Shown in pieces: positions 14,730 to 23,530 of a stretch of 47,024 bases of DNA (its first letter is position 1; the number at the start of each line of letters is the position of its first letter). Under the pieces are notes generated by a model, which was not told the origin of the DNA, ran no database searches, and worked only from the letters and a program-made list of their open reading frames with translations. The translations under genes and the position numbers were made by a program. Source of the stretch: an uncultured Bacteroidales bacterium (GTDB lineage Bacteria; Bacteroidota; Bacteroidia; Bacteroidales; Tenuifilaceae); NCBI GenBank assembly GCA_937926785.1, contig CALBBQ010000019.1, positions 1 to 47,024 of the forward strand. The letters are read 5' to 3'.

Positions 14730-16013
14730 TTATACAACTTCGGCAACCACAAAAGTGCTTCCACCTACAAAAATTAGATCGTTGGGCTTAGCTGCCAGCT
14801 TGGCAGCTGTGAGAGCTTCCGCAACGGTAGGAAAAGCATCTCCTTTAAGCCCAAGGGTAAAAGCTTGTTTTTGAAGTTCTGAATGGTTCAATGCACGGGG
14901 AATTGATGCCTGGGTAAAATAGTATATGGCATTTTGAGGAAGAAGAGAGAGCATACCAGTAATGTCCTTATCGGCAACGGCACCAATAACCATGTGTAAT
15001 TGATTATGGGGCGTACGATTAATTTGCTCAACCACAAGCCTTATACCATCTACATTATGCCCAGTGTCGCAATATATGAGGGGGTTATCCGATAACTTTT
15101 GCCAGCGTCCCATGAGTCCAGTGAGTTCTTGCACCCTCTTGAGGCCTTCGGCTAAGTCAGTTTCTTTGATACTAAATCCATTGTCGTTAAGTACTTCAAT
15201 CGATTTTAAAACGCCAGGAAGGTTGTATCGCTGATAGTTTCCCATCAAATCGAGTTCAATTGAAAATTCTAAAGATCCTTTTGCATATTTAAATTGTTGA
15301 AGATTATTTGAAACGATGGATTGCTCAAGGATATTAACCTGTTGATCGGCAAAGATTATAGGAGCTCTGGATTCTCTTGCTTTGGTTTGAAAAATTTCGG
15401 CTACTTCGGCTTGGTATTGGCTAATAATTACAGGTGTGTTTGGCTTAATAATTCCGGCTTTTTCAGCAGCTATCTTTTGAAGTGTACCGCCCAGTAAATC
15501 GGTATGATCCCATCCTATATTTGTAATTATACTTAGAACTGGATTGACAATGTTGGTCGAATCGAGCCTGCCACCAAGCCCCACTTCAATTACAGCAATA
15601 TCAACCTGCATGCGGGCAAAATAGTCGAAGGCCATGGCAACGGACATTTCAAAGAAAGACGGTTTAACCCGGTCCAGGAATTCTTTGTGAAGACTAACAA
15701 AGGAAGATACCTCATCTTTAGGAATCATTTGGCCGTTAATTCTGATTCGCTCTCTAAAATCACGAAGGTGAGGTGAGGTATAAAGTCCAACCCTATATCC
15801 TGCTTGTTGCAGAATAGAGGCCAGCATATGCGAGGTGCTTCCTTTCCCATTAGTCCCTCCTACATGAATAGTCTTAAACTTTTTATGAGGCTGACCAAAG
15901 TAATCATCTAAAATTAAGGTATTACCTAAATCAGACTTGTATGCAGCCTTGCCAATTCGGTGAAACATAGGTAGCTGCGAGTATATGTATTGAAGTGCTT
16001 CAGGGTATTCCAT
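14730..16013 (-). CDS. folC: bifunctional folylpolyglutamate synthase / dihydrofolate synthase
   Basis: Adds glutamate to dihydropteroate and to folates, using ATP; cytosolic folate pathway. It has the N-terminal family start MEYPEALQYIYSQLPMFHRIG, ATP loop VGGTNGKGSTSHMLASIL, SPHLRDFRERIRING, EVGLGGRLDSTN and TNIGWDHTDLLGGTLQKIAAEKAGIIK. The C-terminal Mur-ligase domain has YCDTGHNVDGI and FVGGSTFVVAEVV. From ATG 16013 it has 427 aa, typical. The frame is open to 16079, but the extra 22 residues have no counterpart in the family as I know it. It is divergent from phoH and separated from the tRNA locus by about 120 bp of AT-rich sequence. Confidence 0.93.
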   Translation of the reverse strand: MEYPEALQYIYSQLPMFHRIGKAAYKSDLGNTLILDDYFGQPHKKFKTIHVGGTNGKGSTSHMLASILQQAGYRVGLYTSPHLRDFRERIRINGQMIPKDEVSSFVSLHKEFLDRVKPSFFEMSVAMAFDYFARMQVDIAVIEVGLGGRLDSTNIVNPVLSIITNIGWDHTDLLGGTLQKIAAEKAGIIKPNTPVIISQYQAEVAEIFQTKARESRAPIIFADQQVNILEQSIVSNNLQQFKYAKGSLEFSIELDLMGNYQRYNLPGVLKSIEVLNDNGFSIKETDLAEGLKRVQELTGLMGRWQKLSDNPLIYCDTGHNVDGIRLVVEQINRTPHNQLHMVIGAVADKDITGMLSLLPQNAIYYFTQASIPRALNHSELQKQAFTLGLKGDAFPTVAEALTAAKLAAKPNDLIFVGGSTFVVAEVV

Positions 16014-16171
16014 TGGAATAAAATTTGACGCAATGTTAATAATTTTATTGTTGAGAACTTTACGCATACGTTTTGTCATTTATTAACCAACGGTTAACAA
16101 ATATTTAAGGAACCTATGCACAATTTGGGATACCTTTTCATATATTTAGATGAATTTTAATACCTACGGAT

Positions 16172-17500
16172 ATGGCAAAAAGTAAAGTGAACAAGATTTT
16201 TGTGCTCGATACTAACGTAATTCTTCATGATTTCCACTGTATTTACAAGTTTCAGGAAAACGATATTGTAATTCCTATTGTTGCCCTTGAGGAGCTCGAC
16301 CATTTCAAAAAAGGGAATGAGATGATCAACTACCATGCTCGAGAGTTTGTTCGGGAGCTGGATAAGATTGCAGGCGATAAACTCTTTAACGGGGGGTTAC
16401 CTTTAGGGAAAAATCTTGGGAAGTTACGTATTGAAACAGGGAAGCCTATGCCACCTGAAATGAAGGAATCCTTTTCCGAATTTACGCCTGACCATAGGAT
16501 ACTGGCAATAACCATGTATTTAATGAAGCAGCATCCGGATAGGCCCGTAATTCTTGTCTCTAAGGACATCAACCTGAGAATGAAGGCTAAATCTCTAGGC
16601 ATATTCGCCCAGGATTACCTGAACGATAAGGTTGAAGATATCGATAGCCTGAAAAAGGAAATTGAGATAATTGAAAAAGTTGATGATAGTTTGATACAGA
16701 AACTGTATAACCCAGAAATAAGGCTAACAGCAAAAGATTTGAAACTTAAGCCATACGCTAACCAGTATTTTATTCTCAAAGGCAACAAATCGAGCGCTTT
16801 GGCTCACTACGACAAAGCCAGCGATACCCTCGATCGGGTAGAAAAGGTTAAAGCATATGGCATTGAGCCACGTAATGCCGAACAGACTTTTGCGCTTGAT
16901 GCGCTCCTGCGACCCGAAATTCAGCTTGTTGCCTTGACTGGTAAAGCCGGTACCGGTAAAACGCTGCTTGCCCTAGCCGCTGCTTTGCAGCAAGAGGATC
17001 AGTTCGATCAGATCCTACTTGCGCGTCCAATAGTTGCCCTCTCAAATAAGGATATAGGTTTTTTGCCCGGCGATGTGGACGAAAAGATTGGACCCTACAT
17101 GCAACCGTTGTTCGATAACCTTGGTGTTATCAAGAATCGCTTTAAACCGACCAGTAAAGACTATATGCACATCGAGGAGATGCAACGCACCGATAAGCTA
17201 ATTATTACGCCCTTAGCCTATATAAGAGGTCGGAGCCTTTCCAATGTGTTTTTCATAGTTGATGAGGCTCAAAATTTAACACCACATGAAATTAAAACCA
17301 TAATCACTCGAGCAGGAGAGGGTACTAAATTTGTGTTTACCGGCGATATTCATCAGATTGATCACCCCTACCTGGATATGAAATCGAATGGTTTAACTTA
17401 CCTCAGCGATAAGATGCATGGGCAGGAGATATTTGCTCATATCAACCTGGTGAAAGGAGAGCGAAGCTACCTGGCTGAACTGGCCAGCGATTTATTGTAG
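16172..17500 (+). CDS. PIN-PhoH ATPase (PhoH2-like)
   Basis: A 442-aa two-domain protein. The N-terminal PIN ribonuclease domain (about residues 8-145) has acidic residues in FVLDTNVILHD, ALEELDHFK and DHRILA, and ends VILVSKDINLRMKA. The C-terminal PhoH-type P-loop ATPase (about 230-442) has Walker A LTGKAGTGKT, Walker B FFIVDEAQNLT, and FTGDIHQID. In PhoH2 proteins this pairing gives sequence-specific RNA unwinding and cleavage; whether that holds here is inferred. No small antitoxin-like frame precedes it. sixA follows 15 nt downstream, so cotranscription with sixA, ppk1 and ppx is possible. Confidence 0.88.
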   Translation: MAKSKVNKIFVLDTNVILHDFHCIYKFQENDIVIPIVALEELDHFKKGNEMINYHAREFVRELDKIAGDKLFNGGLPLGKNLGKLRIETGKPMPPEMKESFSEFTPDHRILAITMYLMKQHPDRPVILVSKDINLRMKAKSLGIFAQDYLNDKVEDIDSLKKEIEIIEKVDDSLIQKLYNPEIRLTAKDLKLKPYANQYFILKGNKSSALAHYDKASDTLDRVEKVKAYGIEPRNAEQTFALDALLRPEIQLVALTGKAGTGKTLLALAAALQQEDQFDQILLARPIVALSNKDIGFLPGDVDEKIGPYMQPLFDNLGVIKNRFKPTSKDYMHIEEMQRTDKLIITPLAYIRGRSLSNVFFIVDEAQNLTPHEIKTIITRAGEGTKFVFTGDIHQIDHPYLDMKSNGLTYLSDKMHGQEIFAHINLVKGERSYLAELASDLL

Positions 17501-17515
17501 ATTAACTCATGGGTT

Positions 17516-18001
17516 ATGTCCAAGACACTATTCTTACTTAGGCATGCTAAATCGTCGTGGGCGGAGACCGATAAGAGGGACAAGGATCGAGCCTTGAAGG
17601 CCAAAGGAATTTCTGATATCATCAACCTAGCCAGTGCTTTTGGTCCTAAACTAAAGGGGCTTGATTTGATCATTACCAGTTCGGCCAACCGTGCTGTTCA
17701 CACCGCAATCCTGTTTGCTGAGGCTATAGGATTTCCTCATGGGAACATTAGAATAGAACCTGCCATATACCAAACCGACGATCAGGAGTTACTCGATATG
17801 ATTAAAGCACTACCCGATGAGTTTAATAGCACTATGGTTGTGGGACATAACCCAACCCTAACCCATCTGGTTAATCATTTCATTACCAATGGCATATACG
17901 AGATGCCTACATCTGGGTTGGTTGGCATTGAGTTTTCGGTCGATAGCTGGAAAAATATTTCTCAACAAGCAGTAAAGTCGGTCTTTAAGAGTTTCGACTG
18001 A
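17516..18001 (+). CDS. sixA: SixA-type phosphohistidine phosphatase
   Basis: A 161-aa histidine phosphatase of the phosphoglycerate mutase superfamily. The catalytic RHG-like motif is FLLRHAKSSW (His10). Other motifs are LIITSSANRAVHTA and the second active-site motif MVVGHNPTLTHLVN. The family removes phosphate from phosphohistidine, for example on histidine phosphotransfer domains or PTS proteins. It stands 15 nt after phoH and 80 nt before ppk1, whose own catalysis passes through phosphohistidine; a functional link is only inferred. Cytosolic, no signal peptide. Confidence 0.87.
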   Translation: MSKTLFLLRHAKSSWAETDKRDKDRALKAKGISDIINLASAFGPKLKGLDLIITSSANRAVHTAILFAEAIGFPHGNIRIEPAIYQTDDQELLDMIKALPDEFNSTMVVGHNPTLTHLVNHFITNGIYEMPTSGLVGIEFSVDSWKNISQQAVKSVFKSFD

Positions 18002-18081
18002 GATGCTTAACAATTTATTAGCTTTACCGTTTAACCAAGGTACGGTTAAGAGTATTATTATTGCCCAATATATTTAGAGTT

Positions 18082-20166
18082 ATGGCACTCAAAAAGTTAC
18101 CTTTTGTTAACAGAGAGTTAAGTTGGTTGGCTTTCAATGGGAGGGTACTGCAGGAAGCGGAAAACCCCAATGTGCCATTAATTGAAAGGTTGAAGTTTCT
18201 CGGGATATTCTCTAACAATCTTGATGAGTTTTTTCGTGTACGAGTAGCAACTCTGCGCCGATTGCTGGTTGATGAGAAAGGGGCTAAAAGATTTATGGGC
18301 GATAACCCAAGGAAGATTCTCGAAAAGATTCAACGGCTGGTAATTGAATACCAAAAAAAGTTCGACTTAGTATTTTCTGGAATCATTGATGAACTTAAGT
18401 CTGAAGGTATATACCTTATCAATGAGATACAACTTGAACCCCATCAAGTGGAGTATCTGAACAGCTATTTTGACGATTACATCTCTGAATTTGTAGCTCC
18501 GGTTATACTTAAAAAAAATCAAAAATTTCCGGAACTGATTGACCAGTCTATTTATCTTGCCATTAAGCTGACCAGTAGCAAAAAAATTAACGCCAAGGAA
18601 TATGCTTTAATAGAGATACCGTCAAGGTTTGTCAATCGATTCATTCTGCTACCCAAAGAGGGTGAGAAAAATTACATCATCCTTCTTGATGATGTGATCA
18701 GGCTTTGCCTTTCCAAGGTCTTTCGAATACTGCCTTACGATAGGTTTGAGGCATACACCGTCAAGATTACTCGCGATGCGGAGCTGGATGTGGATAATGA
18801 CATTTCGGAGAGCTTGCTGGAAAAAATCTCAAAGGGAGTTAAGAATCGAAAAAAGGGGGAGCCTGTAAGGCTGGTTTATGATGAGGCGATTCCTAAAGAT
18901 CTGCTTTCCTTCATAACCAAGGGGTTAAATCTGGATCAGGACGATTATGTAATTCCAGGAGGTAGGTATCATAATTTCAAGGATTTTATCAGGTTCCCAA
19001 ACCTAGACAGGAGCGAATTAATATATAAACCCCTAGAGCCAGTAAGCCGGTTTGAACTCGATAATTCCCTCCGGATAATTGAAGTGATGGAGAAACACGA
19101 CTTTACCCTGCACTACCCATTTCATAGCTTCCAGTACTACATCAGACTATTGCGCGAAGCCGCAATTGACCCTGCTGTTACCTCAATCCATATCACCCTT
19201 TACCGTGTGGCAAAAGAATCCAGGGTGGTACACTCACTAATTAATGCAGCCCTTAATGGTAAAAGGGTAACGGCAATTGTGGAACTGCGTGCTCGTTTCG
19301 ATGAGCACGCTAACATTTACTGGTCGAAACAGATGCAGGAAGCTGGAGTGAATGTTATATTTGGTGTGCCCGGGCTTAAGGTACACAGCAAGATGACCCT
19401 TATTACGCGACAGGGTAAGAAGAAGGAGACGAAGTTTGCCGTGATTAGCACGGGTAACTTTCATGAGGGTAATGCCAACATCTACACCGATGTAAACCTT
19501 TTTACGTCCGACAATAGGATTACCAGCGAGATCCATAAAGTTTTTACCTTTCTGGAATCAAACTATAAAACTTTTAGCTTTAAGCATCTGTTGGTTTCGC
19601 CCTTTAACATGCGGCGAAAATTGTATGCGCTCATCGATAATGAAATAGAGAACGCTTCCAAGGGTTTACCTGCTTACTTGCTCTGCAAAATAAACAATCT
19701 GGTAGACGAGGGAATGATTAAAAAGTTATACCAGGCAAGTCAGGCGGGTGTGGAAATCAAGCTGGTTGTAAGAGGTACTTGTGCCCTCGTGCCCAAAGTA
19801 AAAGGGGTAAGCGATAATATTGAGGTATATGGAATTGTCGACAGGTTTTTAGAACATTCCAGAATATTTATCTTTGCAAATGGAGGCAAGGAGATTTGCT
19901 ACATTTCCTCAGCCGATTGGATGACCCGAAACCTGGACTATAGGGTGGAGGTAGCCACACCAATTTTTAGCAAAACCTTAGTTGAAGAGATGAAAACTAT
20001 AATAGAATTTGCGCTCCGCGATAACGTTAAGTCGCGACTGGTAAATCAGGGTAGCGGAAATGATTACAAAAGCAGGGGTGATGATGAGCCTGAATTCCGA
20101 TCGCAAATGGAACTGTATAGTTACTACCATCGGATGGAGGGACAGGCAAACCATAACGGGGTATGA
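18082..20166 (+). CDS. ppk1: polyphosphate kinase 1
   Basis: Polymerises the terminal phosphate of ATP into inorganic polyphosphate through a phosphohistidine intermediate. From ATG 18082 it has 694 aa, close to the E. coli enzyme. The N-terminal FVNRELSWLAFNGRVLQEA and LDEFFRVRVATLRRL are diagnostic. Catalytic His435 (KVHSKMTLI) and His592 (LEHSRIFIFANGG) fall at the same numbers as in E. coli. A TTG at 18061 extends the frame by 7 residues, but ATG 18082 gives the family N-terminus. Its last codon overlaps the ppx start by 4 nt (ATGA), so the two opposing enzymes are translationally coupled. Confidence 0.95.
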   Translation: MALKKLPFVNRELSWLAFNGRVLQEAENPNVPLIERLKFLGIFSNNLDEFFRVRVATLRRLLVDEKGAKRFMGDNPRKILEKIQRLVIEYQKKFDLVFSGIIDELKSEGIYLINEIQLEPHQVEYLNSYFDDYISEFVAPVILKKNQKFPELIDQSIYLAIKLTSSKKINAKEYALIEIPSRFVNRFILLPKEGEKNYIILLDDVIRLCLSKVFRILPYDRFEAYTVKITRDAELDVDNDISESLLEKISKGVKNRKKGEPVRLVYDEAIPKDLLSFITKGLNLDQDDYVIPGGRYHNFKDFIRFPNLDRSELIYKPLEPVSRFELDNSLRIIEVMEKHDFTLHYPFHSFQYYIRLLREAAIDPAVTSIHITLYRVAKESRVVHSLINAALNGKRVTAIVELRARFDEHANIYWSKQMQEAGVNVIFGVPGLKVHSKMTLITRQGKKKETKFAVISTGNFHEGNANIYTDVNLFTSDNRITSEIHKVFTFLESNYKTFSFKHLLVSPFNMRRKLYALIDNEIENASKGLPAYLLCKINNLVDEGMIKKLYQASQAGVEIKLVVRGTCALVPKVKGVSDNIEVYGIVDRFLEHSRIFIFANGGKEICYISSADWMTRNLDYRVEVATPIFSKTLVEEMKTIIEFALRDNVKSRLVNQGSGNDYKSRGDDEPEFRSQMELYSYYHRMEGQANHNGV

Positions 20167-21062
20167 AGTTACTTAAGTTTGCAGCAATCGATATAGGCTC
20201 AAATGCCGCAAGGTTACTTTTGACCAACGTGGTTGAGGATGACGAAAATGTTATTTTTCGCAAATCATCGCTCGTTCGCATGCCATTGCGTTTGGGCGAG
20301 GATGCGTTTAGCACCGGAGTCTTATCCGAACAGCGGGTTGAAAAGCTGATTAAAACCATGGTGGCCTACAAAAATCTGATGGAGGTTGAGGATGTGGTGG
20401 CATATCGGGCATGTGCCACTTCGGCCATGCGCGAAAGCGCCAACGCACACGAGGTGGTGGAACTGGTTAAAGAGAAAACCGGAATTCAGATTGAGGTGAT
20501 TGATGGTAAGCGCGAAGCAGAAATAATTTATGCCAACGGAATTGTTGAAACCCTTAACGACAACAACCCATACATATATGTAGATGTGGGAGGGGGTAGT
20601 ACCGAGATCACCCTTTTTCAGGAATCCTGCATTAAAGCCTCGCGCTCGTTTGATATTGGTACAATCAGGATGTTGAAGGGAAAGGTGGGAAAACCCGATT
20701 TTGAGGAAGTAAAACAATGGGTAAAAAGTTTAGGCATTAAAGGCCAGAATCCTAAAATTATTGGTTCAGGTGGTAATATCAACAAGCTCAACAAGATTGC
20801 AGCAAAAGCCGATCATGAGCCTTTAACCTACCAGGAAATTAAAGAACTCTATAAGTTCATTGACTACTACTCCGTGGAAGAACGAATCAAGATACTTGGC
20901 CTTAACCCCGACCGAGCCGATGTAATCATCCCCGCAATCAAGATTTACCTTAAGGTTATGAAGTGGTCGGGAGCGAAGGAAGTAATCGTTCCAACCATTG
21001 GCGTGTCCGATGGTATAGTGCGAATGCTATACAAGGAATATAGGGGAATGAAAAAATCATAG
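20163..21062 (+). CDS. exopolyphosphatase / Ppx-GppA family phosphatase
   Basis: A 299-aa short-form member of the ASKHA-fold Ppx/GppA family, which releases phosphate from the ends of polyphosphate or hydrolyses pppGpp. The phosphate-binding loops are visible: FAAIDIGSNAARLLL near the N-terminus, YRACATSAMRESAN, IEVIDGKREAEIIYANG and YVDVGGGSTEITLF, then IGSGGNINKL. It lacks the C-terminal HD-like domain of the long enzymes. Overlap with ppk1 favours exopolyphosphatase, but pppGpp hydrolysis cannot be excluded. Confidence 0.88.
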   Translation: MKLLKFAAIDIGSNAARLLLTNVVEDDENVIFRKSSLVRMPLRLGEDAFSTGVLSEQRVEKLIKTMVAYKNLMEVEDVVAYRACATSAMRESANAHEVVELVKEKTGIQIEVIDGKREAEIIYANGIVETLNDNNPYIYVDVGGGSTEITLFQESCIKASRSFDIGTIRMLKGKVGKPDFEEVKQWVKSLGIKGQNPKIIGSGGNINKLNKIAAKADHEPLTYQEIKELYKFIDYYSVEERIKILGLNPDRADVIIPAIKIYLKVMKWSGAKEVIVPTIGVSDGIVRMLYKEYRGMKKS

Positions 21063-21094
21063 CATCCCCGGCAACCTTTAGACGTTACGTTTGT

Positions 21095-21102
21095 TACCTT
21101 TG
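21095..21102 (+). promoter_or_regulatory. possible -7 promoter box of mtaB
   Basis: TACCTTTG matches TAnnTTTG and is 14 nt before the mtaB ATG at 21117, implying a very short leader. There is no good TTG at the -33 position. Confidence 0.4.
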
Positions 21103-21116
21103 CAAAAATTTTGCAG

Positions 21117-22415
21117 ATGACCGAGCAGAAGAAACGTGTGGCGTTCTACACGTTGGGTTGTAAGCTTAACTTTTCAGAAACATCAACTATTGCCCGCCAG
21201 TTTACTGAATTGGGCTACGAGCGCGTTTCGGCCGATTCGGAGGCGGATGTTTATGTTATCAATACCTGTTCGGTAACCGAACATGCCGATAAGAAGTGCC
21301 GTCAGGCAATTCGCAAGTTTACAGGTAAATCGCCAAATGCACTGGTAGCCGTGGTGGGCTGCTATGCCCAACTTAAACCCGATGAGATTGCCCAGATAGA
21401 GGGGGTTGACCTTGTCCTGGGGACGGCCGATAAGTTTAACCTGCCACATCTAATTCAAAATAACACTCGTAAACCCCAGGAGAAGGTTTACAGCTGCGAC
21501 ATCGACACCATTACCGATTTCTTCCCGGCCTACTCAACCGGCGATCGTACACGTTCCTTTCTGAAGGTTCAGGATGGATGCGATTACCATTGCAGCTACT
21601 GCACAATACCACTTGCCCGAGGCAGAAGCCGAAACATGCCTATTCGTGAAATCGTAGAGCAGGCAAAAGCCATAGCTCGACAGAATGTTACAGAAATAAT
21701 ACTAACCGGAGTAAATACGGGCGACTTTGGCAAATCAACCGGAGAAACCTTCCTGGAGCTTATCCGGGAGCTCGACAGGGTTGAAGGAATTGAGCGATAC
21801 CGAATCTCATCCATAGAACCCAACCTTGTAACCCCGGAAATTGTTGACTTTGTTGCCCAGTCGGTTAAGTTCCTTCCTCATTTTCATATCCCCTTGCAAT
21901 CTGGTTCAAACCGCATTCTTGCGCTGATGCGCAGGCGTTATAAGCGAGAGCTTTTTGCTGAGCGAATTGAGCTAATCCGGAGCCGAATGCCCGATGCCTT
22001 TGTTGGCGTTGATGTGATTGTGGGTTTCCCTGGTGAAACCGACGAGGACTTTGAAGATGCCTTCGGCTTTATTGAAAGGGTAAAACCTTCGTTTCTGCAC
22101 ATCTTCCCATACTCAGAAAGACCAAACACCCCGGCTGCGGAGTTCGATGGTAAGGTTAACCCAAGAATAGCTAAACAGCGAGTGGCTCAGTTAACCGAAT
22201 TATCCGATAGGCTGCACATGGAATTCTACCGGAAACATGTAGGCCAAACCCGACCCGTACTGATTGAATCAACCCGTAAAGGAGATTTAATGTTCGGTTT
22301 TACCGATAACTACATAAAGGTAGCGGTAGCTTACAATAAAAATCTGGCAGGTAAGATAGTGAGCGTGGAGCTAAAAGATTTTCAGAACGGAGAATTTATT
22401 TTGGGCACAGTTTAG
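21117..22415 (+). CDS. mtaB: tRNA t6A37 methylthiotransferase MtaB
   Basis: Radical-SAM enzyme that converts t6A at position 37 of tRNAs reading ANN codons to ms2t6A. It has two iron-sulfur sites. The N-terminal MTTase domain cysteines are in TLGCKLNFSE, NTCSVTEHADKKC and VVGCYAQLKP; the radical-SAM motif is DGCDYHCSYC. A C-terminal TRAM-like segment follows (VLIESTRKGDLMFGFTDNY). Single-letter features such as LGCKLNFSE separate MtaB from MiaB and RimO. It has 432 aa from ATG 21117; the frame extends to a TTG at 21111, which is less likely. It faces the caspase-like gene, with a hairpin between them. Confidence 0.92.
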   Translation: MTEQKKRVAFYTLGCKLNFSETSTIARQFTELGYERVSADSEADVYVINTCSVTEHADKKCRQAIRKFTGKSPNALVAVVGCYAQLKPDEIAQIEGVDLVLGTADKFNLPHLIQNNTRKPQEKVYSCDIDTITDFFPAYSTGDRTRSFLKVQDGCDYHCSYCTIPLARGRSRNMPIREIVEQAKAIARQNVTEIILTGVNTGDFGKSTGETFLELIRELDRVEGIERYRISSIEPNLVTPEIVDFVAQSVKFLPHFHIPLQSGSNRILALMRRRYKRELFAERIELIRSRMPDAFVGVDVIVGFPGETDEDFEDAFGFIERVKPSFLHIFPYSERPNTPAAEFDGKVNPRIAKQRVAQLTELSDRLHMEFYRKHVGQTRPVLIESTRKGDLMFGFTDNYIKVAVAYNKNLAGKIVSVELKDFQNGEFILGTV

Positions 22416-22429
22416 TAGCACTGGTATAA

Positions 22430-22460
22430 GAAAGAGCCGGAGATTCTGCCCTGCTCTTTC
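22430..22460. terminator. possible bidirectional terminator between mtaB and the caspase-like gene
   Basis: GAAAGAGC (22430-22437) pairs perfectly with GCTCTTTC (22453-22460) across a 15-nt loop in the 60-bp gap between two converging genes. T-tracts are weak on both strands, so efficiency is uncertain. Confidence 0.5.
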
Positions 22461-22475
22461 AAAATCATTTATACT

Positions 22476-23324
22476 TTATAGGTCAAGCTTCCCTGAGTAA
22501 GAGTCAGCATAGGATGGGGCAACAGTCAAACCTCTGGCTGAAGCCCATGCCTTCATTTTGGTGATAGCGTAATCGCAATCGGGTTCAAGGTAGATATAGC
22601 CTAGGTTGTCAAAGGCGTACATCTGGTAGTAGGTAAAAACGCCGTTTTTCATGGTGGCGTCGCCATCGTACGAGTAGGTTGTGGTGCTTGAAGCAACTGC
22701 AACAACCCTTCCGGTTGCATTCAAGGCAGTTTTCATGGCGCCGATTTGGCAGGCATCAAAGCAAAACATCATCTTGGTGCTCTTGGCAGTGGAGAATTTT
22801 GTTTTAAACCATGAACTGCTGATGTAGTACAGGTCTGTGGTAACAATATTTCCGTTGCTACCGTGCCCTGAATAGCAGAATGCTATTTCGTTTCCAGCTA
22901 TAGCCTTGCTTACAAGGCTATTGATGGCTGACTCAATGTTAGCCTTTGTTGCATTGCGGTCCAGTATAATTGTAACTGAGTATCCTTCTTTAACCAATCG
23001 GTTCTTCCAATCGGTGGCATCATCATCGCAGTACTGCAGGTCGTACTGGGTGCCTGAGTAGTCGGAAATACCAATAACCAAGGCATACTTGGCACCCTTT
23101 GGGGTGTTTTCGTCGAGCTTTACCAGCTCGGCATCCTTATCGGTAATGGTGAACTGTTTAATCACATTCTGTGGGCGAGTGTCTATAGTGGCAAAATCGG
23201 GACGAACCGTCCACTGATTTTTCTCCGGTTTCTGAATGAGTTCATCATCTTCTTTTGAGCAGCTCACCGCTATCGCAGCAGCGAAAATCGCCAAAATGGC
23301 GAAATGTAAAAATTTGTTTCTCAT
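22476..23324 (-). CDS. caspase-like (C14/metacaspase) lipoprotein
   Basis: A 282-aa protein with a lipobox AVSC (Cys22), so probably anchored in the cell envelope. A caspase-fold peptidase domain (about residues 78-265) follows. It has KYALVIGISDYSGTQYDLQYCDDDATDW, catalytic His154 in YSGHGSNG, and catalytic Cys192 in FCFDACQIG. Both catalytic residues are present, so it may be active; substrate specificity is unknown. No effector or prodomain is fused. Neighbours (mtaB and the T9SS Plug gene) do not define its role. About 205 bp separate it from the Plug gene, with no clear promoter box seen. Confidence 0.85.
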   Translation of the reverse strand: MRNKFLHFAILAIFAAAIAVSCSKEDDELIQKPEKNQWTVRPDFATIDTRPQNVIKQFTITDKDAELVKLDENTPKGAKYALVIGISDYSGTQYDLQYCDDDATDWKNRLVKEGYSVTIILDRNATKANIESAINSLVSKAIAGNEIAFCYSGHGSNGNIVTTDLYYISSSWFKTKFSTAKSTKMMFCFDACQIGAMKTALNATGRVVAVASSTTTYSYDGDATMKNGVFTYYQMYAFDNLGYIYLEPDCDYAITKMKAWASARGLTVAPSYADSYSGKLDL

Positions 23325-23507
23325 AACGTTAGGTTTGGTTAAGTTAATGGTTGGTTGTTTGTATTAAAATGCAAACGCAAGTTAAACCTGAGGTAAACTA
23401 AAGTCAATAAGTTATCGACAAACAACCGGTTTTATAGCATATATAACAGGAAATGAGATAGATAGTACAATATTATCATCTGATTTTATGAGGAGAAAAC
23501 AATATGG

Positions 23508-23527
23508 CTTACCTTTCACAAGGTAAG
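23508..23527. terminator. hairpin after the Plug-domain gene
   Basis: A perfect 8-bp stem CTTACCTT/AAGGTAAG with loop TCAC begins 3 nt beyond the stop of the minus-strand gene. No T-tract follows on the minus strand, so it may protect an mRNA end or terminate weakly. Confidence 0.45.
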
Positions 23528-23530
23528 GAT

